A DNA stretch of 64,000 nt from positions 1 through 64,000 of the forward strand of contig NZ_JABERI010000002.1 in NCBI RefSeq assembly GCF_013004375.1, in the 5' to 3' direction. The DNA is from Acinetobacter terrae (GTDB lineage: Bacteria > Pseudomonadota > Gammaproteobacteria > Pseudomonadales > Moraxellaceae). The notes below the pieces were generated by a model. It was not told the DNA's origin and made no database searches. It saw only the letters and a list, made by a program, of their open reading frames with translations. This document shows positions 38,335-47,237 of this stretch, in pieces. Positions within the stretch are counted from its first letter, which is position 1. Each line of letters starts with the position of its first letter. Both the position numbers and the translations under genes were made by a program.

Positions 38335-39243
38335 CTATTCGAGATTCAGTACACGTTTCGGTACCAGACGCTTACGGTCAGTAATCTCTGCCAAGCCCAG
38401 ACATTTTTCACCATCAAAAACCAGAACCTGTGCTTCCGCCTCATGTTCAATATTACTTTCCATACCGCGGCTAAAGTATTCCGCACGCCCTTCCGGCACC
38501 TGCACTTTTGGAAAATGATCGACTGGCGCATAAGCAGGCAGCAACAAAGCTTCACGCTCCTGCTCAGTCAAGCTTTCCAGATACTCAATCGTATATTCGG
38601 GAATCAGGTCAAACTGACCCGTTTTAATGCGGTGCAGATACGTCAGATGTCCAAAAGTACCTAGGGCTTTGGCAATATCTTCACCCAATACCCGAATATA
38701 AGTGCCTTTAGAACAGGTAATATCTAAAGTCAGGCTATTTTCAGTAAAGGACAATAACTCAATTGCCTCAATAGTGATGGGGCGTGCTTCACGTTCAATT
38801 TCAATGCCTTGACGCGCCAGCTCATATAACGGACGCCCTTCTTTCTTCAAAGCGGAATACATCGGCGGAACTTGCTGAATATCCCCTGTAAAGCTTGTCA
38901 AAACCTGTTGGATCTTTTCTTCAGTCAGCGCAGGAACAGCTTGTTCTAACAACAGCTCACCTTCGACATCACCCGTCGTTGTGCTATGACCTAAATGGAT
39001 GGTGGTCTGGTAACGCTTGATCGAATCTAACAAATAGTGAGAAAATTTAGTCGCTTCACCTAAACAAATCGGCAACAATCCGGAAGCCAAAGGGTCTAAA
39101 GCACCGGTATGACCGCCTTTTTGTGCTCGATATAAGCCACGCACTCGCTGTAAAGCGCCATTAGAACTAATACCCAAAGGCTTATTAAGTAAAAACACAC
39201 CGCTAATATGCCGGCGTTGAATTTTAGGTGAAGTCTTTTTCAT
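38335..39243 (-). CDS. truB: tRNA pseudouridine(55) synthase
   Basis: Makes the universal pseudouridine 55 in the T-loop of tRNAs. 302 residues. Catalytic Asp lies in [16 protein letters not shown] near residue 48; the N-terminal [13 protein letters not shown] and the C-terminal PUA-like part are as expected. [20 protein letters not shown] is another family motif. In many bacteria truB follows rbfA/infB; here it heads a short unit with the TauE-type gene. It diverges from the lipase chaperone gene at 39394. Confidence 0.96.
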   Translation of the reverse strand: MKKTSPKIQRRHISGVFLLNKPLGISSNGALQRVRGLYRAQKGGHTGALDPLASGLLPICLGEATKFSHYLLDSIKRYQTTIHLGHSTTTGDVEGELLLEQAVPALTEEKIQQVLTSFTGDIQQVPPMYSALKKEGRPLYELARQGIEIEREARPITIEAIELLSFTENSLTLDITCSKGTYIRVLGEDIAKALGTFGHLTYLHRIKTGQFDLIPEYTIEYLESLTEQEREALLLPAYAPVDHFPKVQVPEGRAEYFSRGMESNIEHEAEAQVLVFDGEKCLGLAEITDRKRLVPKRVLNLE

Positions 39244-39393
39244 AGCGAAAGATCAGGCAAGTTGAAACGGATGACATGGTAACAACCGCTCACCATTCTT
39301 TACAACTTTTCTACGTTGCATTTACGTCTTTAATGGCAAATTTAAGTTCTATTTTTAGACTTATAAAAACAAAACAACAAGGTTGCATAGGAA

Positions 39394-40422
39394 ATGCAGA
39401 AATATAAGTTATGGATTATTCTGGCTCTTATTATTGTGGGTATCGGCGCACTATTATTTTGGTTAGCGCCCTCGCAATCGAGTGCAGAAAAAACACGTTC
39501 AGCACAAACTTTTGATCCTCAAGGGAATAGCTTAACTGAAAACATGCCCGAAAACGTAGTTCACGGCGGGGCTTTTATGAGTAAAAGCCAACAGGACACT
39601 GAAGTGAACTGTCAGTTGCGCCTCGATAACGCCAACCGTTTAATTGTGAATGAGCAAACACGCAACTGTTTTGAATATTTCATTACCCAGTATGGGGAAA
39701 AAGATATCAAGCAGATTAAAAATGATTTTAAGGCTTATATCCAGCAAAGCTATAAAGCACCTGCCATCGCACAAATTTTAGATTTATGGAATCGCTATAT
39801 CGATTACCGTGAAAAACTCGGTGATCTACAAGCGCCGAATATAAATAAAGAAGATCCCAAATATTATCAAAGCATCTTTGCCAATATGAAAAATCTGCGC
39901 AAACAGCTTTTTTCAGATTACGAAATTGAAGGTTTATTTGGTACCGAAGATACTTACCATGAATACACCTTAAGTCGCATGATGGTGATGGATGACAAGA
40001 GCTTAAGCGAAGCGCAGAAAGCACAAAAACTAAAAGATTTGTTCAATCAATTACCCGAAGACTGGAAAGAAAATTTAGAGCAGCTCAACAAACTCGAAGA
40101 CTTACGCAAACTTACCGCAGACATTAAAGCACGTGGTGGTTCTGCAGAGGAAATTCATCAGATGCGGATGAATTTGGTCGGTCCTGAAGCCACACAGCGT
40201 TTAGAAAGCTTAGATGGACAACGCCGTGACTGGAAAAACAAGGTCGATGGCTATCTGAAAGAACGCGACAACATTATGAAAAGTGGTATGAGTGATGATG
40301 CCAAACAAAAAGCCGTTCAACAATTACGGACGCAGCACTTCAATAAACCAGAAGAACAACTTCGGGTAGGAACTTTTGAATCAGTGCATGATCAGGGAGG
40401 AAAATTACCATATGGCGAGTAA
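39394..40422 (+). CDS. lifO: Lipase-specific foldase (lipase chaperone)
   Basis: Membrane-anchored steric chaperone that folds secreted family I lipases in the periplasm before type II export. 342 residues: an N-terminal membrane anchor (about 5-24), then a long helical part. The conserved Lif motif RxxFDY(F/C)LSA appears as RNCFEYFITQYGE near residue 90, with Asp to Glu and LSA to ITQ changes. The gene precedes its lipases, the lipB-lipA order known in Acinetobacter (hence also called lipB). It is the only chaperone for three downstream lipases. Confidence 0.93.
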   Translation: MQKYKLWIILALIIVGIGALLFWLAPSQSSAEKTRSAQTFDPQGNSLTENMPENVVHGGAFMSKSQQDTEVNCQLRLDNANRLIVNEQTRNCFEYFITQYGEKDIKQIKNDFKAYIQQSYKAPAIAQILDLWNRYIDYREKLGDLQAPNINKEDPKYYQSIFANMKNLRKQLFSDYEIEGLFGTEDTYHEYTLSRMMVMDDKSLSEAQKAQKLKDLFNQLPEDWKENLEQLNKLEDLRKLTADIKARGGSAEEIHQMRMNLVGPEATQRLESLDGQRRDWKNKVDGYLKERDNIMKSGMSDDAKQKAVQQLRTQHFNKPEEQLRVGTFESVHDQGGKLPYGE

Positions 40423-40470
40423 TCGCAATGTAGCCCCATCAGGTGACTAGATTGATCATCTGATTTATGC

Positions 40471-40512
40471 AACCGCTATGAATAAAGAGCTAAAAAATGC
40501 TTCATAGCGGTT
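40471..40512 (+). promoter_or_regulatory. Long hairpin between the chaperone gene and the first lipase
   Basis: Perfect 12-bp arms AACCGCTATGAA/TTCATAGCGGTT enclose an 18-base loop, 30 bases before the first lipase ATG. Without a clean T run it could be a partial terminator or an mRNA processing and stability element that sets the lipase to chaperone ratio. Confidence 0.6.
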
Positions 40513-40542
40513 TAAAAAAACAAAAAAAGTGAGATAAATACA

Positions 40543-41523
40543 ATGAAATGGAACTCTAAGGCACTCGTGTGCGCAATATTATCGAGCGCGGCAATTGCAT
40601 TGCCTCAAATGGCTTCAGCAGGTCAAGCGTCACAAATCACGGATAAAGCGACATCAAGCTATGCAAAAACCAAATATCCACTGGTATTTGCACATGGTAT
40701 GGGCGGATGGATTCGCGCAGGGACAGATGAACTTGGCGTCGATTATTGGTATCAAATATTGCCCGATTTGGCACGTAACGGCGCAAATGTTTGGGCAACG
40801 CGTGTCACACCCTTTAATAGCTCTGAAGTTCGTGGTGAGCAACTATTGCAGCAAGTGGATGAGATTTTAGCGCTTACTGGCGCGAAAAAAGTCAATTTAT
40901 TGGGTCATAGTCACGGCGGTCACAGTATTGCCTATGTTTCAAACGTTGCACCGTATCAAGTCGCTTCATCTACTGCCATTTCTAGCCCGCTCAAAGGTTC
41001 CAAAGTTGCGGATTATATTATTGCCGCTGAAGGTACGACCTTAGAAGGTCCTCTAGTTAGTGTCGTAAACTTTGCTTCTAAAATGCTGGTGTGGGCACAA
41101 GGGCTCGATCCAAATTCCTTCCCACATGACTCATTGGGTGCGGGTAAAAGTTTAAGTGTGGCCGGTTCAACCGACTTCCAAAAACGCTATCCACTGGGTA
41201 TGCCAAAGACAACCTGTGGCGAAGGTTCTGCCACTGAAAAAGGTATTTCTTTTTATTCATTCTCCGGTACAGGCACTGTCACCAACCCACTCGATCCAGA
41301 TATGTTATTGGGTGTTACCGCAAAGCTGACCGATCCTAAAGGGGATAATGATGGATTGGTTTCTCGTTGTAGTGCCAAATATGGCAAAACCATTCGTGAC
41401 AACTATAACTGGAACCATCTGGATGCAATTAACCAGTTCTTTGGCTTAACTGCATTCTTGGCGCCTGATCCTGTTTCAGTTTACCGTCAACATGCCAACC
41501 GTTTAAAATTACAAGGTTTATAA
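40543..41523 (+). CDS. lipA: Secreted triacylglycerol lipase, family I (tandem copy 1)
   Basis: 326 residues with a signal peptide cut about after ALPQMASA (residue 26). Alpha/beta hydrolase: oxyanion region VFAHGMGG, nucleophile Ser 123 in GHSHGG, Asp 270 in DNDGLVSRC, His 292 in NWNHLD. Cys 225 and Cys 276 probably form the conserved disulfide; DNDG and NHLDAINQ belong to the calcium-site region. Exported by Sec, folded by the upstream foldase and released by type II secretion (general knowledge of family I.1/I.2). It ends VYRQHANRLKLQGL, identical in all three copies. Confidence 0.95.
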   Translation: MKWNSKALVCAILSSAAIALPQMASAGQASQITDKATSSYAKTKYPLVFAHGMGGWIRAGTDELGVDYWYQILPDLARNGANVWATRVTPFNSSEVRGEQLLQQVDEILALTGAKKVNLLGHSHGGHSIAYVSNVAPYQVASSTAISSPLKGSKVADYIIAAEGTTLEGPLVSVVNFASKMLVWAQGLDPNSFPHDSLGAGKSLSVAGSTDFQKRYPLGMPKTTCGEGSATEKGISFYSFSGTGTVTNPLDPDMLLGVTAKLTDPKGDNDGLVSRCSAKYGKTIRDNYNWNHLDAINQFFGLTAFLAPDPVSVYRQHANRLKLQGL

Positions 41524-41530
41524 CAATTAT

Positions 41531-41559
41531 ATTCATAAGAGATACATTCTCTTATGAAT
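41531..41559. terminator. Hairpin after lipase 1
   Basis: Perfect 12-bp arms ATTCATAAGAGA/TCTCTTATGAAT with a 5-base loop, 7 bases after the stop. No T tract. Confidence 0.6.
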
Positions 41560-41648
41560 ATTAACATTCCAATCATTTGTTACATCAATAATCCACATTG
41601 ATCGAGAACTTCTCGTTATTTCATTCTTCCCTATTGAATAATCATGAT

Positions 41649-41664
41649 GACAATGGAAATTGTC
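41649..41664. promoter_or_regulatory. Inverted repeat upstream of lipase 2
   Basis: GACAAT-ggaa-ATTGTC, a perfect 6+4+6 dyad ending 41 bp before the lipase 2 start. The same dyad, followed by the same TAAAAA-rich sequence, lies 40 bp before lipase 3. A likely operator or activator site. Confidence 0.7.
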
Positions 41665-41705
41665 TAAAAACAAAAGCATTAATAAATAAAAAATGAGGAA
41701 TTTCT

Positions 41706-42671
41706 ATGAAATATGGATTATTAATTGCCGGCTTAATGTCGCTCAGTGCTTTTAGCCAAGTACAAGCAGGTAATGCCACCCAAGTCACGGGAAAAGCAAC
41801 ATCAAGCTATGCAAAAACCAAATACCCGATTGTTTTTAGTCATGGGATGGCAGGTTTCATTACCGTGGGTACAGACCAGTTTGGTCTTGATTACTGGTAT
41901 CAAATTCTGCCGGACTTGGCTCGTAACGGCGCCAATGTTTGGGCAACGCGTGTATCACCGTTCAACTCATCCGAGATTCGTGGTGAACAATTATTAGAAC
42001 AAGTACTGGAAATTCGTGCCATTACCGGTGCTGACAAAGTAAATCTTATTGGACATTCACATGGTGGGCCAACGATTCGCTACGTTGGCAATGTAATACC
42101 AGACAAAGTCGCCTCATTGACTGCTGTCGGCGCACCAAACAAAGGCTCTCCTGTGGCAGATTTAATCTTATCTGCTGAAGGTACAGCGATTGAAGGCCCT
42201 CTCGTAGGCGCAATCAATTTTGTTTCTAAAGCCATTACTTGGGCACAAGGGCTAGACCCAAAAAGCTTCCCGCATGATTCGTTTGCAGGTGGAAAAAGCT
42301 TAACCCTTGCCGGTTCTGCAAAATTTAACAGCCAATATCCACTTGGTATGCCAACTACGACTTGTGGAGAAGGCATGCTGAAAGAAAAAGGAGTTTTTAA
42401 CTATTCCTTTACCGGTGTAGGTACAGTGACCAATTTACTGGATCCTGACGGTGCTTTAAAGGTCACCAGTTTATTGATTAATGGCGGTAAAGAAAATGAT
42501 GGCCTGGTATCCCGTTGCAGCGCCAAATTTGGCAAGACCATCCGTGATGACTATAACTGGAACCATTTAGATGAAGTGAATCAGGTACTCGGTCTGAAAG
42601 CGTTGTTTGCACCAGATCCAGTCGATGTCTATCGTCAGCATGCCAACCGTTTAAAACTACAAGGCTTATAA
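41706..42671 (+). CDS. Secreted triacylglycerol lipase, family I (tandem copy 2)
   Basis: 321 residues, signal peptide ending about SQVQA (residue 21). Catalytic Ser 118 in GHSHGGPT, Asp in KENDGLVSRC, His in NWNHLDEVNQ; oxyanion loop FSHGMAG; disulfide Cys in TTTCGEG and SRCSAK. It is very like copy 1, with long identical blocks such as ATSSYAKTKYP and DYWYQILPDLARNGANVWAT. Differences cluster in the lid and mid region, suggesting a changed substrate range. It has its own AGG ribosome site, operator-like repeat and terminator, so can be expressed separately. Confidence 0.95.
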   Translation: MKYGLLIAGLMSLSAFSQVQAGNATQVTGKATSSYAKTKYPIVFSHGMAGFITVGTDQFGLDYWYQILPDLARNGANVWATRVSPFNSSEIRGEQLLEQVLEIRAITGADKVNLIGHSHGGPTIRYVGNVIPDKVASLTAVGAPNKGSPVADLILSAEGTAIEGPLVGAINFVSKAITWAQGLDPKSFPHDSFAGGKSLTLAGSAKFNSQYPLGMPTTTCGEGMLKEKGVFNYSFTGVGTVTNLLDPDGALKVTSLLINGGKENDGLVSRCSAKFGKTIRDDYNWNHLDEVNQVLGLKALFAPDPVDVYRQHANRLKLQGL

Positions 42672-42684
42672 GTTTCATCTTGCT

Positions 42685-42712
42685 AAAAAGAGCGAAGAAT
42701 CGCTCTTTTTTA
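42685..42712 (+). terminator. Terminator of lipase 2
   Basis: Stem AAAAAGAGCGA/TCGCTCTTTTT with an AGAA loop. Confidence 0.93.
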
Positions 42713-42828
42713 TCTCAGCAACCATCTAAAATCTCTATCTGTTGATCTTCAATCGTGATGATTTCAAAACTCACCACTCATCCTGTATTGCTTTATTTAT
42801 AAACTAAAAATTGTTAATTTACCTCATA

Positions 42829-42846
42829 TTGACAATATGAATTGTC
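42829..42846. promoter_or_regulatory. Inverted repeat overlapping a -35 box upstream of lipase 3
   Basis: TTGACAATatgaATTGTC: the dyad GACAAT/ATTGTC (42831-42846) overlaps a consensus -35 TTGACA. It is followed by TAAAAAATAAAAG, much like the TAAAAACAAAAG after the dyad of lipase 2. The spacing to the ATG is 40 bp. A regulator bound here would cover the -35. Confidence 0.7.
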
Positions 42847-42886
42847 TAAAAAATAAAAGTGTTAAAAAAATAATCAAGGATATTCA

Positions 42887-43858
42887 ATGCAACTTAAACA
42901 CATCGTCCTCGCTGCACTGAGCAGTGTTGCATTCGTGCATTTACCTGCGCAAGCTGCCGGCTTAACCCAATATCAGGCAAAAGCTGTATCGAATTATGCA
43001 ACTACCCAATACCCGTTAGTGATGGCACATGGTTTCGGCTTAGGCTTCTCGCGTATTGGTACACAAATGTTGGGCTTAGATTATTGGTATCAAATTTTGC
43101 CAGACTTGGCACGTAATGGCGCGACGGTTTTTGCAGCGGAAATGTCTGCAGTGGAATCGACGGAAGTTCGTGGCGAACAGCTGTTACAACAAGTTGATGA
43201 AGTCATGGCCCTCACCGGCAAGGAAAAAGTGAATTTGATTGGTCATAGCCACGGCGGTCCGACCATTCAATATATTGAAGGTGTTGCACCCGAGAAAGTT
43301 GCCTCCATGACGGCGGTCGCAGGAGCCATGAAAGGCACCAAACTGGCCGATGTGATGGTAGAAAGTAAATTTCTCGATCCCATTGCAGAAGTAATTTTTG
43401 GTTTGCTCGGTAAAAGTATCGCGCTGATCCAGTCGAATCCAAAACTTAGCGTTGATTATGAAGGCTCGATGCAATCTCTAAGCACCACAGGTATTATTGC
43501 ATTTAATGTGAAATATGGTTCAGCAGCCATTCCCAAAGATTGTAATAGTCAGGGGCAAAAACAGACTGCTGATGGTATTTATCATTATTCATGGATGGGC
43601 AATCAACAAATCACCAATCCTTTAGATGTGATTGATACCTCAATTGTCGCGCTAGGTACAACTTTATTAAAAAGCAAAGATCATGATGGTCTTGTCTCAC
43701 TGTGTAGTGGTCGTTATGGCCAAGTGATTCGTCAAGATTATAAACATAATCACTTTGATGAAATTAACCATTTCTTTGGCATTCAAGGCATATTCGCCCA
43801 AGACCCTGTGGCAATTTACCGACAACATGCCAACCGTTTAAAATTGCAAGGTTTATAA
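42887..43858 (+). CDS. Secreted triacylglycerol lipase, family I (tandem copy 3, diverged)
   Basis: 323 residues, signal peptide ending about PAQAA (residue 24). Catalytic Ser 121 in GHSHGGPT, Asp in KDHDGLVSLC, His in KHNHFDEIN; oxyanion region MAHGFGLG. The middle third (about 150-235), which includes the lid, is unlike copies 1 and 2 (KLADVMVESKFLDPIAEVI), while the ends remain close; this is the most diverged member. Disulfide Cys appear as KDCNSQG and SLCSGRYG. A bidirectional terminator shared with rplS follows. Confidence 0.93.
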   Translation: MQLKHIVLAALSSVAFVHLPAQAAGLTQYQAKAVSNYATTQYPLVMAHGFGLGFSRIGTQMLGLDYWYQILPDLARNGATVFAAEMSAVESTEVRGEQLLQQVDEVMALTGKEKVNLIGHSHGGPTIQYIEGVAPEKVASMTAVAGAMKGTKLADVMVESKFLDPIAEVIFGLLGKSIALIQSNPKLSVDYEGSMQSLSTTGIIAFNVKYGSAAIPKDCNSQGQKQTADGIYHYSWMGNQQITNPLDVIDTSIVALGTTLLKSKDHDGLVSLCSGRYGQVIRQDYKHNHFDEINHFFGIQGIFAQDPVAIYRQHANRLKLQGL

Positions 43859-43880
43859 AGCTAAAAAAAAATCAGACATA

Positions 43881-43908
43881 AAAAAATGCGCCAAAAGGCG
43901 CATTTTTT
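43881..43908. terminator. Bidirectional terminator between lipase 3 and rplS
   Basis: AAAAAATGCGCC/GGCGCATTTTTT with an AAAA loop, between convergent genes. Confidence 0.95.
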
Positions 43909-43929
43909 AACTCGAGAGAAAACTTAAAA

Positions 43930-44304
43930 TTAAGCTTTAACTTTACGAGCTGGTAATTTTTCACGAATACGTGCAGCTTTACCAGACAATTCGCGTAGGT
44001 AGTAAAGTTTAGCACGACGAACGTCACCACGACGTTTCACTTGGATACCAGCAACAACTGGAGAATGTGTTTGGAAAACACGTTCAACACCAACACCGCT
44101 AGAAATTTTACGTACTGTGAACGCAGAGTTCAAACCACGGTTTTTGATTGCGATTACAACGCCTTCAAAAGCCTGAAGACGTTCACGGTCGCCTTCTTTT
44201 ACTTTTACTTGAACAACTACAGTATCACCAGGTGCAAAAGCAGGGATATCAGTTTTTAATTGAGCGTTTTCAATAATTTGAACTAAAGGATGTTTACCAC
44301 TCAT
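43930..44304 (-). CDS. rplS: 50S ribosomal protein L19
   Basis: Large-subunit protein at the 30S/50S interface. 124 residues with the family blocks [32 protein letters not shown] and [23 protein letters not shown]. Last gene of the conserved order rpsP-rimM-trmD-rplS. The 150-bp gap to trmD includes a perfect palindrome and is longer than the others in the operon, so rplS level may be set separately. Confidence 0.98.
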   Translation of the reverse strand: MSGKHPLVQIIENAQLKTDIPAFAPGDTVVVQVKVKEGDRERLQAFEGVVIAIKNRGLNSAFTVRKISSGVGVERVFQTHSPVVAGIQVKRRGDVRRAKLYYLRELSGKAARIREKLPARKVKA

Positions 44305-44437
44305 GTGGGAATCTCCAATATGCGGGACAGAAGAGGTCTGTTACCGCTGGGGACAGAGGCTAAAGCGCATATCAACCCGTTTATCTTTCCCTTTATCACC
44401 TAAGTCTTCACTTCGGTCGATAAAGAGCCTATTTAAA

Positions 44438-44463
44438 AATACTTAAAGTCGACTTTAAGTATT
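44438..44463. promoter_or_regulatory. Perfect 26-bp palindrome at the trmD stop codon
   Basis: AATACTTAAAGTC/GACTTTAAGTATT is a loop-free perfect dyad that includes the trmD TAA stop. It lies between trmD and rplS on the transcript and lacks a T tract, so it is more likely an RNA processing or partial termination site than a full terminator. Confidence 0.6.
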
Positions 44464-45195
44464 CAAATCTTTTAGCCATTTCTTTTGCTGCTTGGTCAAC
44501 TCAACTTTTTCTACAAGCTCAGGCCTGCGATCAAGTGTCCGTTGATAACGCTGCAAAAACCGCCATTTTTCGATATTGGCATGATGCCCAGACTTTAACA
44601 CCTCAGGCACATCCAAACCTTCAAACTGGTCAGGCTTGGTATATTGTGGGCAGTCTAAAAGACCATCCACAAAAGAATCTTGAACGTGTGATTGCTCATC
44701 AGACATGGCACCCGGAAGTCTCCGAATAATACTGTCCAATAAAACCATCGCAGGCAGTTCACCGCCAGATAAAACGTAATCGCCAATCGACCATTCCTGA
44801 TCAACATAGTGCTGGATAAAACGTTCATCGACCCCTTCATAACGTCCACACAATACAATCAGCCCGTCATATTCGACAAATTGCTGTACCGCAGCTTCGT
44901 TTAAGGTTTTGCCTTGTGGAGACATATACACCACAGGCGCTTGAACACATCCCGCTTGCGCTGCAAGATTTTTGGCATGTTGGATTGCTTGAGACAAAGG
45001 CTCAGCCATCATCACCATACCCGGACCACCACCAAATGGACGTTCATCCACTCGTTTGTAGTTGCCCGTTGCAAAATCACGTGGATTAATACAAGTGACT
45101 TGTACTATTTCACGCTTTGCTGCACGCCCGCTAATACCATAGGCTGTAATCGCTTCAAACATTTCAGGAAAAAGCGTAATGACTGCAAAAAACAT
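44455..45195 (-). CDS. trmD: tRNA (guanine-N1)-methyltransferase
   Basis: Methylates G37 next to the anticodon in tRNAs reading CNN/GNN codons, preventing +1 frameshifts. 246 residues. Trefoil-knot SAM site: [28 protein letters not shown], and [17 protein letters not shown]-terminal [15 protein letters not shown]. Third gene of the rpsP-rimM-trmD-rplS operon. The stop codon lies inside a palindrome. Confidence 0.98.
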   Translation of the reverse strand: MFFAVITLFPEMFEAITAYGISGRAAKREIVQVTCINPRDFATGNYKRVDERPFGGGPGMVMMAEPLSQAIQHAKNLAAQAGCVQAPVVYMSPQGKTLNEAAVQQFVEYDGLIVLCGRYEGVDERFIQHYVDQEWSIGDYVLSGGELPAMVLLDSIIRRLPGAMSDEQSHVQDSFVDGLLDCPQYTKPDQFEGLDVPEVLKSGHHANIEKWRFLQRYQRTLDRRPELVEKVELTKQQKKWLKDLNT

Positions 45196-45237
45196 CGCAG
45201 ACTCCTCTATTTTCCTGCTGCGTTCATCCTTAAAGGA

Positions 45238-45786
45238 TTAATAATCTACGCCCCAATTTACGTAGATACGACCAGCTTCAAGATCAACTCGCTGTACCAC
45301 ATCTTTATGCCATGGAATCATACGCTCTTCAGCATCAACGCTGTCTGGTGTTGCGTGAACCACCATCACATCATTGGCACCGGTCTCAAACAGTTCATGG
45401 ATTTTACCGAGATTTACTTCTTGTTCAGCATCATCCAAACCTAACACTGTTAAGCCTTTCAAATCTGTCCAGTAAAACTCGTCCATTCCTGCTTTCGGAA
45501 GTTGCGATTTTGAAATCCACACATTGGTGCCAACCAGGCTATCCGCTGCCGTGCGATCGCTCACACCTTTCAACGAAACAACCAAGCCTTTACCATGCGG
45601 TTTCCAGCGTTTTACATCTATTGTTTGCCAACCTTCTTTGGTCTCAATGTACCAAGGAAGATAGTCAAAGATGTTGCTCATGGGGTCTGTATTGGAATAG
45701 ACCCAGAGCCACCCATTTAATCCATATGCTGAACGTAACTGTCCAATCTGAATACGATCTTCGGGAACATTCTGTGTTGGTGTCAT
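45238..45786 (-). CDS. rimM: 16S rRNA maturation protein RimM
   Basis: Assists assembly of the 30S head by binding S19. 182 residues. N-terminal IQIGQLRSAYGLNGWLWVYSNTD is the RimM-N signature, and the C-terminal PRC-barrel ends MIPWHKDVVQRVDLEAGRIYV with the W of the family. Lies 31 bp after rpsP and 42 bp before trmD; clearly one operon. Confidence 0.97.
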   Translation of the reverse strand: MTPTQNVPEDRIQIGQLRSAYGLNGWLWVYSNTDPMSNIFDYLPWYIETKEGWQTIDVKRWKPHGKGLVVSLKGVSDRTAADSLVGTNVWISKSQLPKAGMDEFYWTDLKGLTVLGLDDAEQEVNLGKIHELFETGANDVMVVHATPDSVDAEERMIPWHKDVVQRVDLEAGRIYVNWGVDY

Positions 45787-45817
45787 GGGTTATACCTACT
45801 ACTTAATTCGCAATAAA

Positions 45818-46075
45818 TTATGCAGTAGCTGCAGCTTTCTTAGCTTGAGCAGCTAAAGAAGCAACACGTTCAGACGGTTGAGCGCCTTGAGCAACCCAAT
45901 GAGCAAAACGATCAGCATCTAAACGAAGTTTTTCTGCTTGACCTTGAGCTGTAGGGTTAAAGAAACCAATACGTTCGATGAAACGACCGTCACGCGCATT
46001 GCGGCTATCAGTTACAATAACTTGATAGAACGGACGTTTTTTAGCACCACCGCGTGCTAGACGAATTACGACCAT
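45818..46075 (-). CDS. rpsP: 30S ribosomal protein S16
   Basis: 85 residues starting [20 protein letters not shown], followed by [19 protein letters not shown], both diagnostic. Heads the rpsP-rimM-trmD-rplS operon; the 144 bp upstream should hold the operon promoter. Confidence 0.98.
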   Translation of the reverse strand: MVVIRLARGGAKKRPFYQVIVTDSRNARDGRFIERIGFFNPTAQGQAEKLRLDADRFAHWVAQGAQPSERVASLAAQAKKAAATA

Positions 46076-46219
46076 GATACAACCTTATAGTTTTTACGGA
46101 TTATCCCTGTGCCGACCATCGGCAGCATTTCAAACCCCTTTCATAGAGGGCAATATTTTACGTCATATTTACTTTGAAAGAAAGATCAAATTTAAAGTTG
46201 TCCACAGTTTGAATTTATT

Positions 46220-46639
46220 TTAGCGGCCGTCCCAGTTTGAGGTGGCTGAAGGAATACAAGTTGAACCTTTTATCCAACATCTATGACCTTGGCTGTCGAG
46301 AACCAAAGAACCATTACCTACCTGAGTAGTGCCTCTAGGTTCTGCAGTTAAAGTCCATATTTGTCCTGCTGATGCTAAAGTTATCCTATAAGCTGCACCA
46401 GAAGCAGGGTAATCTTTAGTTAACGTACCATTATCCAGCTTCGCACTCGTATAATTATGATTAATCACATAATAACTTTGTAATCGCTGCGCAATTCCCA
46501 TCATTTCTGTTTGCACATCGGCACGATTAGTACGAACCTTATATTGTGTATAGGATGGATAGGCAATCGCTGCAAGAATAGCAATGATAGCTACGACAAT
46601 CATAAGCTCAATTAAAGTAAATCCTTTATTTTTATACAT
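46220..46639 (-). CDS. comF: Type IV minor pilin, PilE/ComF type
   Basis: 139 residues. Class III prepilin leader MYKNKG cleaved before FTLIELMIVVAIIAILAA, with Glu at +5. The C-terminal half has Cys in HRCWIKGSTCIP, a pilin D-loop. Corresponds by position to ComF of A. baylyi, a pilin needed for DNA uptake and pilus function (homology). The ATG at 46639 overlaps the stop of comE as TAATG, implying translational coupling; an in-frame GTG/ATG two codons earlier is ignored. Confidence 0.9.
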   Translation of the reverse strand: MYKNKGFTLIELMIVVAIIAILAAIAYPSYTQYKVRTNRADVQTEMMGIAQRLQSYYVINHNYTSAKLDNGTLTKDYPASGAAYRITLASAGQIWTLTAEPRGTTQVGNGSLVLDSQGHRCWIKGSTCIPSATSNWDGR

Positions 46640-47229
46640 TACCAAGCCTCACTATACCCACCACAGTCCGTATAACCTGTAACAACGTTTTTTACTTTGG
46701 TCATACAACGTACTCCCTGATTATTTAAAAGCAGGTCATAATTACGTGGCTGCTTCGGTTCTGACCCATCTTTAGCCCGCTCTACCGATATCACCCAGCT
46801 TAAACCGTTCACACCTGCAGAATCAGATGTCTCAGTTCCATCGTTATTTTTAGCAATTGTTAAAGGTTTATGTCCTGTGCCACCATCAACCAAAGTTAAA
46901 GTATATTTAGACGCTGATGTTGCAGAATCTAATGGCAAAGATAACTGACCAGTGGTTTTATTGTAATAAGTAGCTGCTGTCGGATTGCCCTCATCATCAG
47001 TACTTTCGTAAGCATAAAGATAACTGGCATCGAAACCTTTGTAACTAAAGTTTTTTGCTTTAAACCGCTCCAGCTCAGCAGTAATGCGTAATGCTTCCTG
47101 CCGTGCGACCGCCAGATCCCGCCGTTCCATATATTGCTGATATGAAGGAAACGCAATTGCTGCAAAAATTGCAACAATCATGACTACAATCATCAACTCA
47201 ATTAGAGTAAAGCCGCGTATTTTTTTCAT
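46639..47229 (-). CDS. comE: Type IV minor pilin, ComE type
   Basis: 196 residues. Leader MKKIRG, then FTLIELMIVVMIVAIFAAIAF, with Glu at +5 and the usual hydrophobic helix. The larger globular domain ends with two Cys (RCMTKV, TDCGGYSEAW) likely forming the D-region disulfide. Starts 8 bp after the pilY1 stop and overlaps comF. Matches ComE of A. baylyi in place and type; role in twitching and natural transformation is inferred from that. Confidence 0.88.
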   Translation of the reverse strand: MKKIRGFTLIELMIVVMIVAIFAAIAFPSYQQYMERRDLAVARQEALRITAELERFKAKNFSYKGFDASYLYAYESTDDEGNPTAATYYNKTTGQLSLPLDSATSASKYTLTLVDGGTGHKPLTIAKNNDGTETSDSAGVNGLSWVISVERAKDGSEPKQPRNYDLLLNNQGVRCMTKVKNVVTGYTDCGGYSEAW

Positions 47230-47237
47230 GACTCCCC

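Noticed and set aside
37938..38664. Plus-strand frames of 121 and 223 codons across the TauE and truB genes
   Set aside because: Antisense to two clear genes; codon-phase shadows.
44914..45806. Plus-strand frames of 176 and 164 codons over trmD and rimM
   Set aside because: Antisense to conserved operon genes.
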